Assembly: GCA_016858145.1 (NCBI GenBank) | Contig: JAEHOE010000055.1 | Coordinates: 124,001-188,000, forward strand | Source of the DNA: Edaphochlamys debaryana | Taxonomy: Eukaryota; Chlorophyta; Chlorophyceae; Chlamydomonadales | Reading direction: 5' to 3' | DNA length: 64,000 bases | Part shown: positions 33,513 through 48,243 of the stretch, piece by piece | Layout: every line of letters starts with the position of its first letter | Position numbering within the stretch: position 1 is the stretch's first letter | The notes under the pieces: model-generated | Told to the model about the DNA's origin: nothing | Database searches by the model: none | The model's input: the letters and a program-made list of their open reading frames with translations, nothing else | Position numbers and translations under genes: made by a program

Positions 33513-36500
33513 ATGCTGCGACAATCTTACGGTCGAAGCTCGCCATCCGGTCCCAAGCTCTTGGCCTTTCTAGCCGCCTTCTTATCAGATTTGCATGCTG
33601 CATCTGCTTTCGCTGTCCAGCTCTCAAGCCCTTCTGCGACGGTCACTGCATCCTCGTCATCGTCGTCGTGCCAGCAGAACCCCTTCGCCAATCACCGCAC
33701 AGCGCTCTCTCTGGACCTGTATGCAGTATCTTCGGAAAGCTTGGACGCGGACGCGGCTGTCAAGTGCGCGGAAGTCCTGTCGGAATCACCGCTTGTCGAT
33801 GCGCACTCGCACTGCGTGTCCTGGAGCGCACCAAACCCGGATCGCGCCCTCCCGGGAGCACAATTCAACCTGACGGCGTGTGGACAAGGACCCCACGTGG
33901 TTTTGCTTATGCGCCTGGTCCCTCCGCCCAACGGCACACGTCGCCAGGGCTTGCCCATCTTCCGCGTGCGCGTGGTCGGCCCTTCCGGCGTCTGGCGGGA
34001 GCGCACGCTGCTGTGTTCAGACACGCTTGCCGTTGCTCGCGTGGAGTTGACGCACGGAGGTCCCCACTCAGTGGAGGTGCTGTTGCAGGTGAGCATGGGG
34101 TGGTCAGGGGCGATCGATCAGGGCTCGGGGCCCCCGGCGGTCTGGTGTCACTGTTCTGTGGAGGGCCCGCCGCGCACGGCGAGGGCTCCAAGCAGTGGTA
34201 GCTGGGGATGAAGGGGAAAGGGGCAGGGGGCGAAGAGACCAGGACGCCTGCGGGTTCATCTGGTCCGGGGGCTTACGTTCCCCTTCCCACTGCCACACCC
34301 TCTGCACGGATCCCCGCCCTCTCATCACCATGCCCTCCTCTATTTCCTGCCCTCGCGCACCACAGTACGCCGATCTGTCCCTCTGCGACATCGCCGCCTC
34401 CACACTCGCCACCAACACCACCAACGAGCCGCCGCCCGGGTCCCCCCCGCTCAAGCCCTGGCTGGGATTCCTACTAGCTCGCTGGCACGAGCCCTCATCG
34501 GCTTCGCCTTCGGCTGACGCCACCGCCGCGCATGCCACCTCCACCGCAGCACGGGCCTTGGCGTGGCGCCGCACGCACTCCGCCCCGAGCGGCGCCGCAC
34601 GCCACCGGCCCGCCCTGCAACTGTCCTGGTCCAATGAGCCGCCCACCCTGCAAGACCTGCAAGACCACACCCCCGCCCGGACCGCCGTCCAGGCCTCATC
34701 CTCTTCCAAACCCTCCGCCGCCGCCGCGTCCGCCACCGCCTCAACCGCCGCCTCCGCCGTCGCCTCCACAGCCGCGGATGCGGCCCCGGAGGCTGGGACC
34801 GAGCGCTGCGCGCCGCTGGGCCTGCAGCCGGGCCGCTGGGTGTGGTCGAGGGGCTGGGATGGCGCCGCTCAGGCAGAGGCGGCGTCCCTCGCACGCACGT
34901 GCGTGTGGCCGGCCAAGCTGCCGTCGGGCATCACGCCGCCCACGTGCCTCAATAATCCGCTGCAGTTCAACCGTTCGGCGTCGGCGCTGACGTGGCAGGC
35001 CAGCGGCTGTACGGAGCCGAAGTTGGCGGACTTTGACACGAAAGCCTGCCTGGGTGAGGCGGGCAAAGGGCGTTTGAGGAAGCCCGTGGGGTCTGGAGCT
35101 GCGAAAGGGCATTCAAAGAAAGATGGGTGCTGCCATATTGACCCACAACTCCCCGGGCGGCTGCCACCTGATCCCTCTCCCGCCCGCCCGCTCCCTTGCT
35201 CGGCATTGCACCGCATGCACCCTCGCCCCGCAGCACGCCAGCGCGTGGGACCATCGCACGGCGGTCGCAAGATCTGCGTGCTGGGGGACTCCCACAGCCG
35301 CTATCTGTCGTACGCGCTCGACGCCTGGGCCACGGAGTTCGCCCAGTCCGAGCAGCACGATTGTCGCAAGTGGGACAAGTCGCCCCCGGTCAGCGACTAT
35401 GTGGCCTTACTCGGCGACCCCTGGTGGGTCGGTGGCCCCAGCAGTGGGGTCAGAGCGTGGAGGCAGGGGCGGGAGGAACGGGGTCTGCGAGCAAAGCGAG
35501 GGAAGCAGGGCCGGCGTAGGTTTGGGTATAGAGGCAGTGCCGTGCGACGACTGGAGGGGTCCCGGGTTGAGGCCTGCCCTCCTGGGTGCTGGGCGCTGGG
35601 GTTGCCGTTGACTCACGGTCACGGGCGCAATGAGGAGCTGCGTGGGGCCGCGTAAGAGTGGAAAGTGGAGGGCGGAGGGCTAGAGAGGAGGGAGGAGGGC
35701 ATCAGGTCAAGGTGGGCTGACGCGGCACTGACCAGACCGCCGGGCCAGAGCTCTTGCGAGGGCAGGGGACCCAGCACTTTCCTCACTGTGTCTTGAGTGA
35801 ATCCTTCCTCGCCCCCACCGACAGGGCGGAACGTGACACCGCCCAGCACGCGGAGAACTGCAGGTCAGCGGAGGCCCCCAATCAACTGCAGCCATCTGCT
35901 CTGCAGTCTGCACCCGATTGCCTGAAGTCGCGCGGACCCTCCCCCTTTGGCGGAATCTGGCATCTGCCGTACACCGCAGCTGGCTGCAGATGTACTGACC
36001 TCCCCTGAACCCCGTTTGCCGCACAGCCACATCATTGTCAACAACGGCCACTGGCCGGCGTCCTTCCAGGTGCGTGTGGTGTGGAATGGAACGCCGGACG
36101 CACAAAGGGATGGACCATGGATGCGAGGCGTATGGGGAGGGGGCGCTACCGGGCGGTACTCTGCCTTGAGACTGAATACTGATGAGGGCCTTGCAACCAT
36201 AGGTGGTGGTGTCCTGCTTGCTGCACGCACGGGCTCGCACAGGCGGTGCAAACCCGACCATCCAGCTGATACTTGTCCCCCTCCCACCGCCGCCCTGCAG
36301 ACATACGGTCGCCCTAGGAACGTCTCCTGCTACGCCGACAACTTGCGGACATGGATGAAGCCGCTAGCGGAGCAGCAGGTGATTGCTTGGGTTGGCTCTG
36401 GCTTGGGTCGGAGCGTCCCTTTTGGGGAGTGGGGCCGCAGGGTGGAACGAGTGATCAATGAGGCACGGACTCCCACGCGCTCTTGAGTCTACCAGCCGAT

Positions 36501-37322
36501 ACCAGCAAGGTGTTCGTTGCTCTACCCGCTTTCCCCGGGCCCGCCACCCCGTCCACGCATGCCCACCCACCCTGGCCCCCGTCCCGCCTCTCAGGCCGCC
36601 GGCCGCACCCGCGTCGTGTATGCCCTCAGTCTGGGTCAGCCGGTGCAGTGGCGCAAGCTGCTGGGGCAGGACTGGTGAGGCCGGGCGGGGGTGTAACGGT
36701 AGGATTCCTGCCTAGGCATCAACCAGTGCACAATACCTCTTGTTACAGGGGGCCCCCATGGGTGACCAGGGGAGCCCCGGGAGGGAGCCGGTGGGGAGGG
36801 ACACGCAGCGGGCATCCTCAACGTCCCGCGCTCGCTCGCTCAGCCCCGCCCCCGCATCCTACCTACCGGTACCCCAACCGCCCCCCAGGCGTACCGAGCC
36901 TATAATGGAGCAGTACAACTATGCGGCCATGCAGGTGCGTGCGAAGGGGGGCAGGGCAGCGTGTCCGGATGCAGTTCACCGACCTGTGCTCATACTGCTC
37001 AGGACCCAGGACGTGAAGCTTACGCAGCCCGAGCCCTTCTAGCATGCCTCCAAGCGTTCCCAGACCAGCATAACCCATAAAGCCACCGTTGGCCCGCCTC
37101 CAGCAGGACTCCGCCATTCAGGGACTGTGTACTGACAAGCCCGTTCCTGCCTGTCCCGCCCCCCGTCCACAGATTGCTGCCGAGCTCGGCTTCCCCGTCC
37201 TGGACCTGTGGGGCCCCTCGGTGGGGCTCACGGAGGGGACGTGGGACGGCTCGCACTTCTTCTACAAGGGGGCGGTGGGGCACGTGCTGCTGACGAGGGC
37301 GGTGGCCAGCCTCTGTTCTTGA
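33513..37322 (+). CDS. Secreted SGNH hydrolase, PC-esterase-like (629 aa, 9 exons)
   Basis: Exons: 33513-34088, 34366-35053, 35234-35423, 35825-35863, 36027-36069, 36301-36378, 36595-36674, 36889-36934, 37173-37322; all phases agree. A hydrophobic stretch (LLAFLAAFLSDLHAASAFAV) after a basic N-terminus is a signal peptide or signal anchor. The first 420 residues are Ser/Ala-rich with many paired cysteines and no known fold. The C-terminal third has the SGNH/PC-esterase signatures: GDSHSRYL with Ser441 as nucleophile, an NNGHW block and DGSH with Asp605/His608. The same motif pair occurs in TBL/NXPE polysaccharide acetyl-transfer and acetyl-esterase proteins. The likely role is acyl transfer or removal on cell-wall or secretory glycans in the Golgi or outside the cell. 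The acceptor is unknown. Confidence 0.83.
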
Positions 37323-39145
37323 CACCGACATCGACGCACATGATGTAAGCCTGGGATGACGGGGCGGGGGGAAGTGGGAAGTGGAAGGCAGGATAAGGGT
37401 CAGCAAGGGCCTCCTTGACCTGTGACCGGGAAGTTGGTGAAACCTCCCCCCATGGGACGACTGAGTTTCTGCTCGGCTTCTTTCCTCTCCACGCAGGGAA
37501 GGGGGGGCCGTTAGTCAAGACTCCATGGAGCCGTGAACCTCAGCGCATGCTGGATCGAGGCGGGCGATTGGAGGGACGGGAATGGCCACCAAGTACGGCC
37601 AGTGGCACTGCGTCAACCTTTCTCTCACAGCCCCGACTACCACGGCTTGAAAAGAGCAAATGGCGCGCGCGGTCAGGAGGTGATCCAGGGGACTGCTGAC
37701 AAAGACAAGACGAGGGGTTTCTCTGGCGGGAGCACCTGACGCACCTCCCTAGGGGTGTGGCAGGTTTGCGTTGACGCCACGGCACAAGGGCCATGGACTA
37801 TCTGCCCTGTGCCTTGCACTGTACGGATTGATCAAGGCTGCCGTGCAATTAAAGGTGTTGCCATAGTTTGTGAGACTGCTTGCTTGGGTGTGTGGAGGTG
37901 AATTGCCCCCGCCCACTAGCGCCTCTGAGTGGGCTTGAGGCAGGTTGATGGTTTCAGCAGATGGCACCAGGGATCTGGTGCATGGGTGTTCAGATAGAAG
38001 CCGACGAGCAGATGTAAATGGCCTGGGAGCGTTTGACCAATGGGTGGTGGCAATCACTCTGGGGGGGTGCGAGCACATTGAATTACAAGTGAGCGTCCTC
38101 CGTGGCGCTGAACTGTCATACGTTACAGAAGTGGTAGGTAGAGCGGATATGGAGCCAAGAGACTGTATTGATCGGGAAGGCACGAGGCGATAGACGTATG
38201 AAGCGGAGAGTTATCGTACATTATGCGAACTGTGAGGCGCATGACGGCACGGTGCGTGGGGGTTGTGGGTCTCCGCACGCAAGGCAAAGCGTTCCGGCAG
38301 GCGAGGCTCGAAGCCCCGTGGACCAACGAGATGAGATTTATGGAGCGGCATGTACCACTTGCATGTGGGCGAACCAGGTTCCTGTGTGGCTGCTGGCTTT
38401 GCTTTCAGGGTGGGTGTGCCGTGTGCGCGCCGTGTGTGGGTGGACCCGCCCCCTGGACCCACAGGCGCTGCCGTGGCGTCAGCTTCGAGTGCAGCTGCTT
38501 ACCGCACGACCGCGCCGTTAGAAGAGCTAGCTGCTGAGAACCTCGGGGCGGGTGGGAGCCGCGGACGAAGCCGCCCGAAGCTCTACTCTGGGTTCAGCTG
38601 AGCTGCTTCGGGTTGTGCTGTAAGCAGCGGTGTCTTGTGGGGTCCTATTGTGGTGGGGCAGGGGCAGGGGCAGGGGCAGGGGCAGGGAAGGCGGAGCATC
38701 GTACGAGCAGAAGGGCTACGTGGAGGAGGCTCTCATAACAGAATGCTTGGCAACAGTGCACAAGAGAGGACAGGGCTGGGCGCCAAGGGGGTCCGACCTC
38801 GCCGGGGGAACCATGACCACTGGACACGAACCCTGGGTCGGTCCGCAACGGTCTGCGGCGAATGGGCACAGGATAGCTATCACACAGCTTGTTAAGAACG
38901 GAAAAGTCGTTCCTGGGAAGGGCTGGCATGGGTAGCGAACAGCCGGGGCGAGGGGCGACCGATGTGCGCGTGTTCTAAGTTTCGACGCGTTCATCGCTGC
39001 CCTCCCACATCGCAGCCCTTGCTCGCCCTGAGGCCGCCAATCCTCTGTTCATCGAATCCACGCCATAAAGACAACACGGCTAGAGAAAAGAGGAAGCATT
39101 GCAAAAAAAGGATCGTTTTCACGTCGAGAGGCCAAAACAGCGAGC
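37323..39145. other. Intergenic region
   Basis: It holds the 3' UTR of the esterase-like gene and the 5' side of the GSRPAS gene. GC is lower at 37800-38200 and no frame shows codon bias. Four to five GGGGCA units occur at 38655-38685. A TGTAA at 37344-37348 is only 22 bases after the stop; another lies near 38619. I see no supported gene. Confidence 0.55.
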
Positions 39146-42100
39146 ATGTCCGATACCGAGAACGACGTTGCTCCGGTGGTGAGTCTCGCGCCATCAGCTG
39201 CACGCGTTGAAAGCAGAGGCGTCGCAAGAGTACATGCGCACTGCATGCGCCAACCCGTTCACGCAAACGCCCTCATGGCCTGGAATTGTTTTGACAGGAT
39301 GATGCTGGAGATGAGGGTGGCGAGGCGCGCCCGGAGACTGCCGCGACGGGTGTGAGCGGATTTGGCGACGACGATGTTGCGCTCCCAGATGACGGAGCCG
39401 AGGGCGAGGGCGACGCAGCTGGTGATGCGGAAGCTGATGCCGGAGGTGGAGACGAGGAGCCGGCGGCAGATGACGACGCCGAGCCCATTGCTGCTGCCGA
39501 CCCGGATGCCGAGGCTGAGGAGGGAGGCGGTGAGGAGGCAGCGGACGACGGCGAGGCCGCTGCGGAGGAGGGAGGCGAGGCGGAGGGCGAGGCTGCGGCC
39601 GAGGGGAGCCGTCCCGCCTCCGCTGCTGCGGCCTCCGCTGCAGGCAGCCGCCCCGCTTCGGGGGTTGCGGGCTCGGCAGCGGGCGGCAGCCGGCCAGCCT
39701 CGGGTGCCGCAGGTTCGGCCGCGGGTAGCCGCCCGGCGTCCGTCGCGGCTGGTTCCACTGCCGGCAGCCGGCCCGCCTCCGTAACCGCAGGATCCGCTGC
39801 CGGCAGTCGACCCGCCTCCGTAACCGCCGGCTCGGCCGCCGGCTCCCGGCCCGCGTCCGTGGCCGCAGGGTCGGCCGCTGGCTCCCGGCCCGCGTCCGTG
39901 GCCGCCGGGTCCGCAGCCGGTAGCCGGCCCGCCTCCGTTGCGGCTGGCTCCACGGCCGGAAGCCGCCCCGCCTCCGTTGCGGCTGGCTCGACCGCAGGCA
40001 GCCGGCCCGCCTCGGTTGCGGCGGGATCGGTAGCCGGCAGCCGCCCCGCCTCCGCTGCGCCCCCGGCCGACGGCAGCCGCCCCGCTTCCGCTGTCCCGGC
40101 CGGCTCGGCAGCGGGCAGCCGGCCCGCCTCCGCCGCCCCGCCTGCAGACGGCAGCCGCCCCGCTTCCGCTGTGCCGGCTGGCTCCGCTGCCGGCAGCCGC
40201 CCAGCCTCGGCGGCGCCGCCCGCTGAGGGCAGCCGGCCCGCATCCGCCGCCCCGCCCGCCGACGGCAGCCGGCCAGCCTCGGCCGCCCCGCCCGCCGACG
40301 GCAGTCGGCCAGCCTCCGCCGCCCCGCCCGCCGACGGCAGCCGCCCCGCCTCCGCCGCGCCGCCCGCGGACGGCAGCCGCCCCGCCTCCGCCGCCGGGTC
40401 TGTCGCGGCCTCGTCCGCACCGCCGTCGCGCGCCGGAGGAGCACCCGCGTCGCAGCAGGGCAGCCGCCCCGCCTCCTCGGCGTCCGCGCAGCCCAAGGTC
40501 AGCCGCCCCGCCTCGGCGGCGGAGATGAAGGAACACCCTGACGTCATCACCGACATTACTCAGGACGCCGAGGCGCATGCTGAGGTGGACGCCATGGCCC
40601 AGGAGCAAGCTCGTGAGGTGAGGCTGCGGGGTGCCTGGGATGCGTTTTGATGCGGTGTGGTCTGGTGTGCTCTGTTGCCTGGTTTGGTTGTGTTGGGGTG
40701 AGCGCATGGTGCTTGGCCGGTGACATGGGAGGCATCAGTCCGCTGCCAATGGGAGCTGCAACCTGAGAGGACTGCAAGAAACCCCATTGAGCTTTCTGTG
40801 CCGTCTAACATGGCTTGGTCCGCCCCAAACGGTCAATGATGATACCCCGTGACTGCCCCTTCCCAGATCATTCGCTCGCGCCAAAACAGCGCCAGCGGCG
40901 AGCGCGCCAAGTCGGCGGCGTCCACGGCCTCCGCCAAGGCCGCGGCGGCGACCGCAGCACCCGCCGCCGCCGAGCGGCCCGCCTCCTCCGCCAGCGCCAA
41001 GGGCGGCGAGGCGGCCCCCGCCGCCGCCCCGCCGCCTGAGAAGGAGCCCAGCGCGCCTCCGCCTCCGCCCAAGCAGTCCGGATTCCCCAGCCAGGAGGGT
41101 CACAAGGAGAAGCAGGCGGCGTGGCTCACGGGCACCTACAAGCTGCCCAAGACGGTGAGCGAGCGCTGTGCGCTGTGCTTGGTGACGTCCCCGCGTGTGC
41201 TCGGTTCCTATGCTGGGACTGAACTCCTACCGGCGAGCTTGATTACGTGCGTCCGGCAGGAGTCGTGCCCATGTGGTCAACTGCCACTGCGCGCTGGTAC
41301 GGACCTGGTGATGACCTGCAACCCCCGCCGCCTCGCCTCGCCTGCTCACCTCGGCCCCCACGCCCACGCCTCCCTCCCTTCCTCCTCACCGCAGGGCAAG
41401 CTCATCAGCGGCGAGGAGCTGTGCGACGCGCTGCAGCGAATGACTAACGCCTACATCGACAAGTACTCCAAGACCGAGGAGCAGAGCAAGGCGCTGCCGC
41501 CGGGCGCCGCCACCGTGTACAACAGCAAGAAGCTGTCGCAGGTGCGCCACTGCGCAGGGTCTTGTTGGGCGGGAGGGTGGGGCGCGAGCTACGGCAGTGG
41601 CTACGCTCGGAGCGGGATAGCAACAGCGGTGGTGCGTGAGGCAGTCGAGGTAGCCGCTGAACGCCTGTACTAGACGCCTGACACAGGGTACGTGCCAGCA
41701 GGTCCAGCGTGCATCGCAATCCGCTGTCAGACTAGGTCGCTGACGTACATCACGCTCGTCATGCATCTCCCTGCCGTACAGGACGAGTACGACCAGATGA
41801 TCACGCGGCTGTACAAGCCCAAGGACCGCTCCGGCGGCGAGTCGGACAACATCCTGCTGGTCAGCCTCAAGTTCGGAGACGACGGCAAGGAGCAGTGGGT
41901 GCCCGTCAAGCAGGTGGGGTGGGGAAGGGTTTAGGGATAAGGGTACAACCTACGGGATAAGTTGGCCTTGCGCGGCCTGCAGCGGGTGGCGGGAGGCGGC
42001 GCCAAGGAGGGTTGGATGGAGGGAGCTGCGAGCTGGCGCGAGGGCTTGGTTGAAGGCGGCCCGGCAGTTGCACCTGGGTCAGCCATGCGCGGTCGCCAGC

Positions 42101-42546
42101 CTCACACACAGCGTGCCCGGCTGGCGACCATGCCTTGCTGACTCGGATCGACTGCTGGGCCGCCTTCAACCAAGCCCTCGCGCCATTCTGCAGCTCCCTT
42201 CTCCACACCGTTTTTCCCCACCCTGCACCTGAAGCATGCCTACGCCTGCACTCCCCTCGTACGGCCCCGCACAACTCTTTCCAGCCGCGCACAACCCACA
42301 TGTAGTTGCCACACCTTACACAGCCTGCTTTGTCGCTTGTGTTTCCTTGGCGTTTGCTAGCAGCCCCTAACAACCTCCTCATCCCCATCCCCCCACCGCC
42401 TCCCCCGGTCCCAGGTCTCGTCCGAGGAGCAGACGGCCTACATGTGCGAGCTCTACTCGCGCTGCCTGGAGAACAAGAAGAAGACGGCCGAGGAGCTGGC
42501 CGCCAAGTACCTCAAACCCTTGGGACAACCCCGCAAGTTCACGTGA
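39146..42546 (+). CDS. GSRPAS-repeat protein of unknown function (683 aa, 6 exons)
   Basis: Exons 39146-39178, 39298-40617, 40867-41154, 41395-41541, 41782-41913 and 42415-42546 join in phase. Residues 12-100 are highly acidic (Asp/Glu/Ala). Residues about 100-410 contain roughly 22 GSRPAS motifs spaced by 6-8 residues (spacers such as VAAGSAA, AAPPAD, AVPAGSAA). Each motif offers Ser residues next to Arg and Pro, so multisite phosphorylation is plausible. The C-terminal 200 residues are different: basic, charged, predicted helical, with no repeats (WLTGTYKLPKT, EEQTAYMCELYSRCLENKKK). They look like a folded domain that I cannot name. There is no signal or transit peptide. A cytoskeletal or ciliary role is only a guess. 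Intron 5 contains a long hairpin. Confidence 0.82.
42021..42198 (+). other. Long near-perfect hairpin in an intron (possible small-RNA precursor)
   Basis: Bases 42034-42062 and 42157-42185 are perfect 29-base reverse complements. Pairing continues inward (42091-42101 with 42119-42129) and outward (42021-42029 with 42190-42198), leaving a 17-base terminal loop. The hairpin lies wholly in intron 5 of the GSRPAS gene. Arm length and quality fit algal miRNA or siRNA precursors, but no RNA evidence is available. Confidence 0.6.
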
Positions 42547-43446
42547 GGCGGCGGGAGCGGCGTCGCTGGTCTGGGGCGCATGTGGCTGGAGGGTCGACGC
42601 AGCGTGCTGCTGTCCGGGTCTGTGGTCCGGTGGCTAGAGGGTGCGTTGTGAGGGGGCTTGCAGTGGGCAGGTCATGTTGGCTGGACCACTGGGCGGGGTG
42701 TGGACTGTGGAGCGAGGGGCAGGCGGGCAAGGTCTGGTGGTGGGCGGGGGGGGAGAGGCAGGGTGGGCAGCCGACAGCGATGTTGGCGGTGCGTTGGAGC
42801 ACAGGGGCTTTGGCAGCGTGTTTTGACGCGGTGGACGGGCCCAGCCGGGGTGGATGAGTTTGGTAGCGTTCAGTGAGGCGGACGGCGGAAGGGAGATGCG
42901 AGAAGGATAGCGTGCCCCATGTGTCGGGCGTACGGGTTAGTGGCGGGGTTCATGCTCCGAAGCCTCCGCTGCAAAGTGGGGACCATGGCGGGAGCGCTGT
43001 GTATGTTACGGAGTCTTGCAGAAGTGGTCTGTCTTGGGACCGCTCGTAAGGTTAAGAGTAAGCCTCTGTCGACTGCCCTTCATGCACCAGGAGACAGGCA
43101 CTGGCCGAGTGGCCGATGGGCTTGCCGATAGGCACGAACACCACCCCCAGCAGTGTCGCACCCTCTCCGCGACTCCGCTTTTCGTTGTTACTCATCGTCA
43201 AACCTCTGCCTTGGTATGTGGAGAATGCGGAAGGCGCTGCGGCCGGCTCGGAGAGCGGAGAGGGGCGGGGCTGCCACGCGGGAGAACGGCACGGCGTGTA
43301 CCACATCAAGCATGCACACCCCGGCCAGAAGGCTGAAGGCGGGCACCCGCATGCATGCGACCCCAGACGCGCGACAGCGATAGTGTAGCGGCACGGTAGC
43401 GTAGCGCCGGAGCATTTCTCTCTGCAGCTTGCCGGCAAGCGACAAG
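42547..43446. other. Intergenic region
   Basis: It contains the 3' UTR of the GSRPAS gene and the promoter of the complex I gene. Purine-rich GGGGCAGG-type words occur at 42680-42780. I see no supported exon. Confidence 0.6.
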
Positions 43447-45688
<2,242 letters not shown>

Positions 45689-46420
45689 CGGGGCCGCGGA
45701 GTGGCATCGGCTGTGCTGGCGAACGCTCGCAGGATGCAGGAGCTTGGTGCGTTGCGTACGGCTGAGGACGGCGCGGACTGTGTCTGTCGGTTTCGTAGTG
45801 GGGGAGCCTGCGCGGTGCGGAGAGTGGGCTGAGGGCCTGGCGCCGGCAGCTGCTGGACGCCAGGCGGGCGCCAGCGGCGGCGGCGGTGGCGGGGTGGCCT
45901 CGAGGCGGGTCGAGCGAAATTGCGGTGGGAGGGGCGTTTGCGGCGGGGAAGGTCGGCAGGGGTGTGCATGGATCGCCTGAGCGGTGCAGGGCGGAGCGAG
46001 ATGAGCTTGCGCGCTCGCATAACGGCACGCGCTTCGTGCGCAAGGCTGTAGGCTTATACAACTCTGTCTGTGACGATGGGGCTTTGACAGCGTGGACGCA
46101 TAGGTCAAGGGGTTCTCGTGCGTGGTCAAGGACTGGTTTGGGGACTTCGGGCTGTAAGAGCTTTTGGCGATGGCCGCTGTGCTTGAGGTCTCAGTGAGAG
46201 CGTAGGGCACAACAGATTGGCGAAGTGTTTGCATGTGCATGTATGGTACGGCACGTACGGTGCATGCAGCGCGCCCGCGCCAGGCTTTGCGTCGTTGCTG
46301 CACAGCAAAGGATTCCAGTAGCAGGCTCGTGCACACACCGCGACTCATAGAAGCGAGCAAGCAGAAGCGGTGCAGACCAGTCTAAGCGCATTCTCTTGAC
46401 TTTCCCTTGACCGGCCCAGC
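45689..46420. other. Intergenic region between two + strand genes
   Basis: It includes the 3' UTR of the complex I gene, with TGTAA at 46153, and the promoter of IFT25. GTACGGCACGTACGGTGC near 46245 holds two GTAC cores about 170 bases upstream of the IFT25 ATG. Confidence 0.55.
46153..46157 (+). terminator. Putative TGTAA polyadenylation signal
   Basis: TGTAA lies 465 bases after the complex I subunit stop and 264 bases before the IFT25 start. Confidence 0.4.
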
Positions 46421-47868
46421 ATGAAGGACTACGCACGAGAAGAGAATGGGGGGCAAGTCGTCATGGCTTCTTGCGGTGACGAGCGGTTCCCGCCCGAGAA
46501 CATGCTCGACGGGAAAGACAACACGTTCTGGGTGACGACAGGCATGTTCCCTCAAGAGTTCGTGCTTAAACTAGATGCACCTATACGGGTATCCAAGATC
46601 ACAACGCTCTCGCTCAACGGTGAGTTGCAAGGGCCGCGCCAGGGTCGCGCGGTGCACATGTCGCGGCAACCCTGCCTTCTCCTGCCCCCCGCGCAGTCCG
46701 CAAACTAGCGGTAGAGAAGTGCGACCAGGAGAAGCCGGACCAGTTTGAGAAGGTCTTCGAAGTCGGTGAGATGGCCCCCCGCTGCACGCTGGAGGCCAGC
46801 TTGCAGGGCACTGGCAGCTCCCGACAGGAGCAACAGTGGTCTAGGGGGGGGGTGTCGGCGAGCAGTGCAGGCATGCAGCAGTCCTGGCAGGGTGGACAAG
46901 GGGAGAGACCGCCGGCAGTGTGGGGAGCACAGGGGGGGGGGGTACAGACGCAGCGCGGGGTGGTGTCTACTGGGGCCGCTGAAAGCGCCCACGGCGTCAC
47001 TCGGCCCTACATGGAGCAGCCGAACACAAGCACCTACACCTCATGGCCGAGGATCGCACACAGGACCCTATGCAGCATGTGCGAGGACGCATACCTCCCT
47101 GCTAATGCCATCCGCCTGAACCCCTTCCCACGCTTGCCCGCAGAGCTGGCCAACCGCGGGGACCGCCTCCAGACGGAGGTACACCAGGTCAGACCTGGAG
47201 CCACAATCGGGTTCAATGGGGTTCAGTATTGCGCAGAGCGCATGGCAGCACATCGCCAGGGACTGCCGCGCAGCCTCCACACAGACTTGCCCATGCCCCT
47301 TCCAATGCGGAACCCTCCGCCCCCCCTCCACCTTGGCTGCCTCCATCCCCATCTCGCGCCTCCTCATCCCCACCCTTCCAACTCCCACCCTCCTCTCCTC
47401 CCCACCCCCCCAGGTCAACATCCGTGCCAAGTACCTCAAGTTCATGATCCTGCAGGGGCACGGAGAGTTCGCCACCGTAAACAGGTGCGGTTATTATGGG
47501 AGGGGAGGCGGCGAAACGGGTGCCGTCGCCACCGCTTGGGGAGTGGTGCAATGGCTTGAGTCTTGAGGCCAGCAATGAAGTCCACAGCTAACCTCCTCCC
47601 ACGTGACTACTCCATTCACAACCCAAGGGCGTTCAGCTCCGGCCTGCTTGTGCCTTCCATGTACTGCTGCTGACTCCTTCCCTTCAACTCCCTTCCCGCC
47701 CCCAGGGTGTCTGTGGTGGGCGGTGACGACGACGGGGGCTACGACGACGGCGGCGGCTACGGCGGCTCTATGCAGCGCCAGCAGAGCTACGGGGCGAGCG
47801 GGGGCGGGGGCTACCAGGCGCAGGGGCAGGAGGAGCAGGGCGGGGCGGCATACCAGGACGAGTTCTAA
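46421..47868 (+). CDS. IFT25: Intraflagellar transport protein IFT25 (HSPB11 family; 181 aa, 5 exons)
   Basis: Exons 46421-46619, 46697-46765, 47144-47187, 47414-47484 and 47706-47868 join in phase. The first 130 residues are the IFT25/HSPB11 jelly-roll: ASCGDERFPPENMLDGKDN (ligand loop), FWVTTGMFPQEFVLKL, then KYLKFMILQGHGEFATVNR. The residue pattern binds calcium in known homologues. IFT25 pairs with IFT27 and joins IFT complex B, which carries cargo in flagella; in algae the pair is linked to BBSome export. The final 50 residues are Gly/Gln/Tyr-rich (DDDGGYDDGGGYGG) and probably disordered. The start ATG is the first in the frame. A TGTAA at 48239-48243 is 371 bases after the stop. The gene indicates a flagellated organism. 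Confidence 0.95.
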
Positions 47869-48238
47869 GGGGGGACGGGTGATGGAGGAAGGAGAAATGA
47901 CGGGGGGGAAAGGGGTGGGGCTAGCCAGGCGCAGGTCCCCACGGGTGCTGCGCGGGACGTGGGCCCCAGGCGTAGTGGGGGGTGGAGCTCGGGGCGGGGA
48001 GTGCCGAACGGGCGGGGGTGGGAGCGGGCGAACGCTGGGGGGGCTACTCGATGTCTCGGGCTGAGCGGCCCTGCCTCGGCGGTGTACGGTACAGCAGTAC
48101 AGGGCGTGGAGGCCGGGCTGGGGCGCTGGGTGTGGGGCTGCGGGTTGACTGGAGAGGGTCTGCGGCATGGCTCGCCAGTGGGCGTGCTTGCAAGGCTGAG
48201 GTGGGCAGGTCGTGGTTATGCTCGCAACTCCACATGTC

Positions 48239-48243
48239 TGTAA
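48239..48243 (+). terminator. Putative TGTAA polyadenylation signal (IFT25)
   Basis: TGTAA lies 371 bases after the IFT25 stop, a typical 3' UTR length for this group. Confidence 0.45.

Noticed and set aside
33595..34201. Alternative + strand frames over the first exon of the esterase-like gene
   Set aside because: Only the frame from 33513 gives a signal peptide and joins the downstream SGNH exons in phase.
38270..38320. tRNA-like T-arm (GGCTCGAAGCC) in the intergenic region
   Set aside because: No matching acceptor stem or D-arm could be found at the right distance. It may be a fragment of a tRNA-derived element.
39194..40707. Long antisense frames of 416-482 codons opposite the GSRPAS gene
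   Set aside because: The sense strand gives a phase-consistent gene. The antisense frames exist because Gly/Ala/Ser/Pro codons lack stops in reverse.
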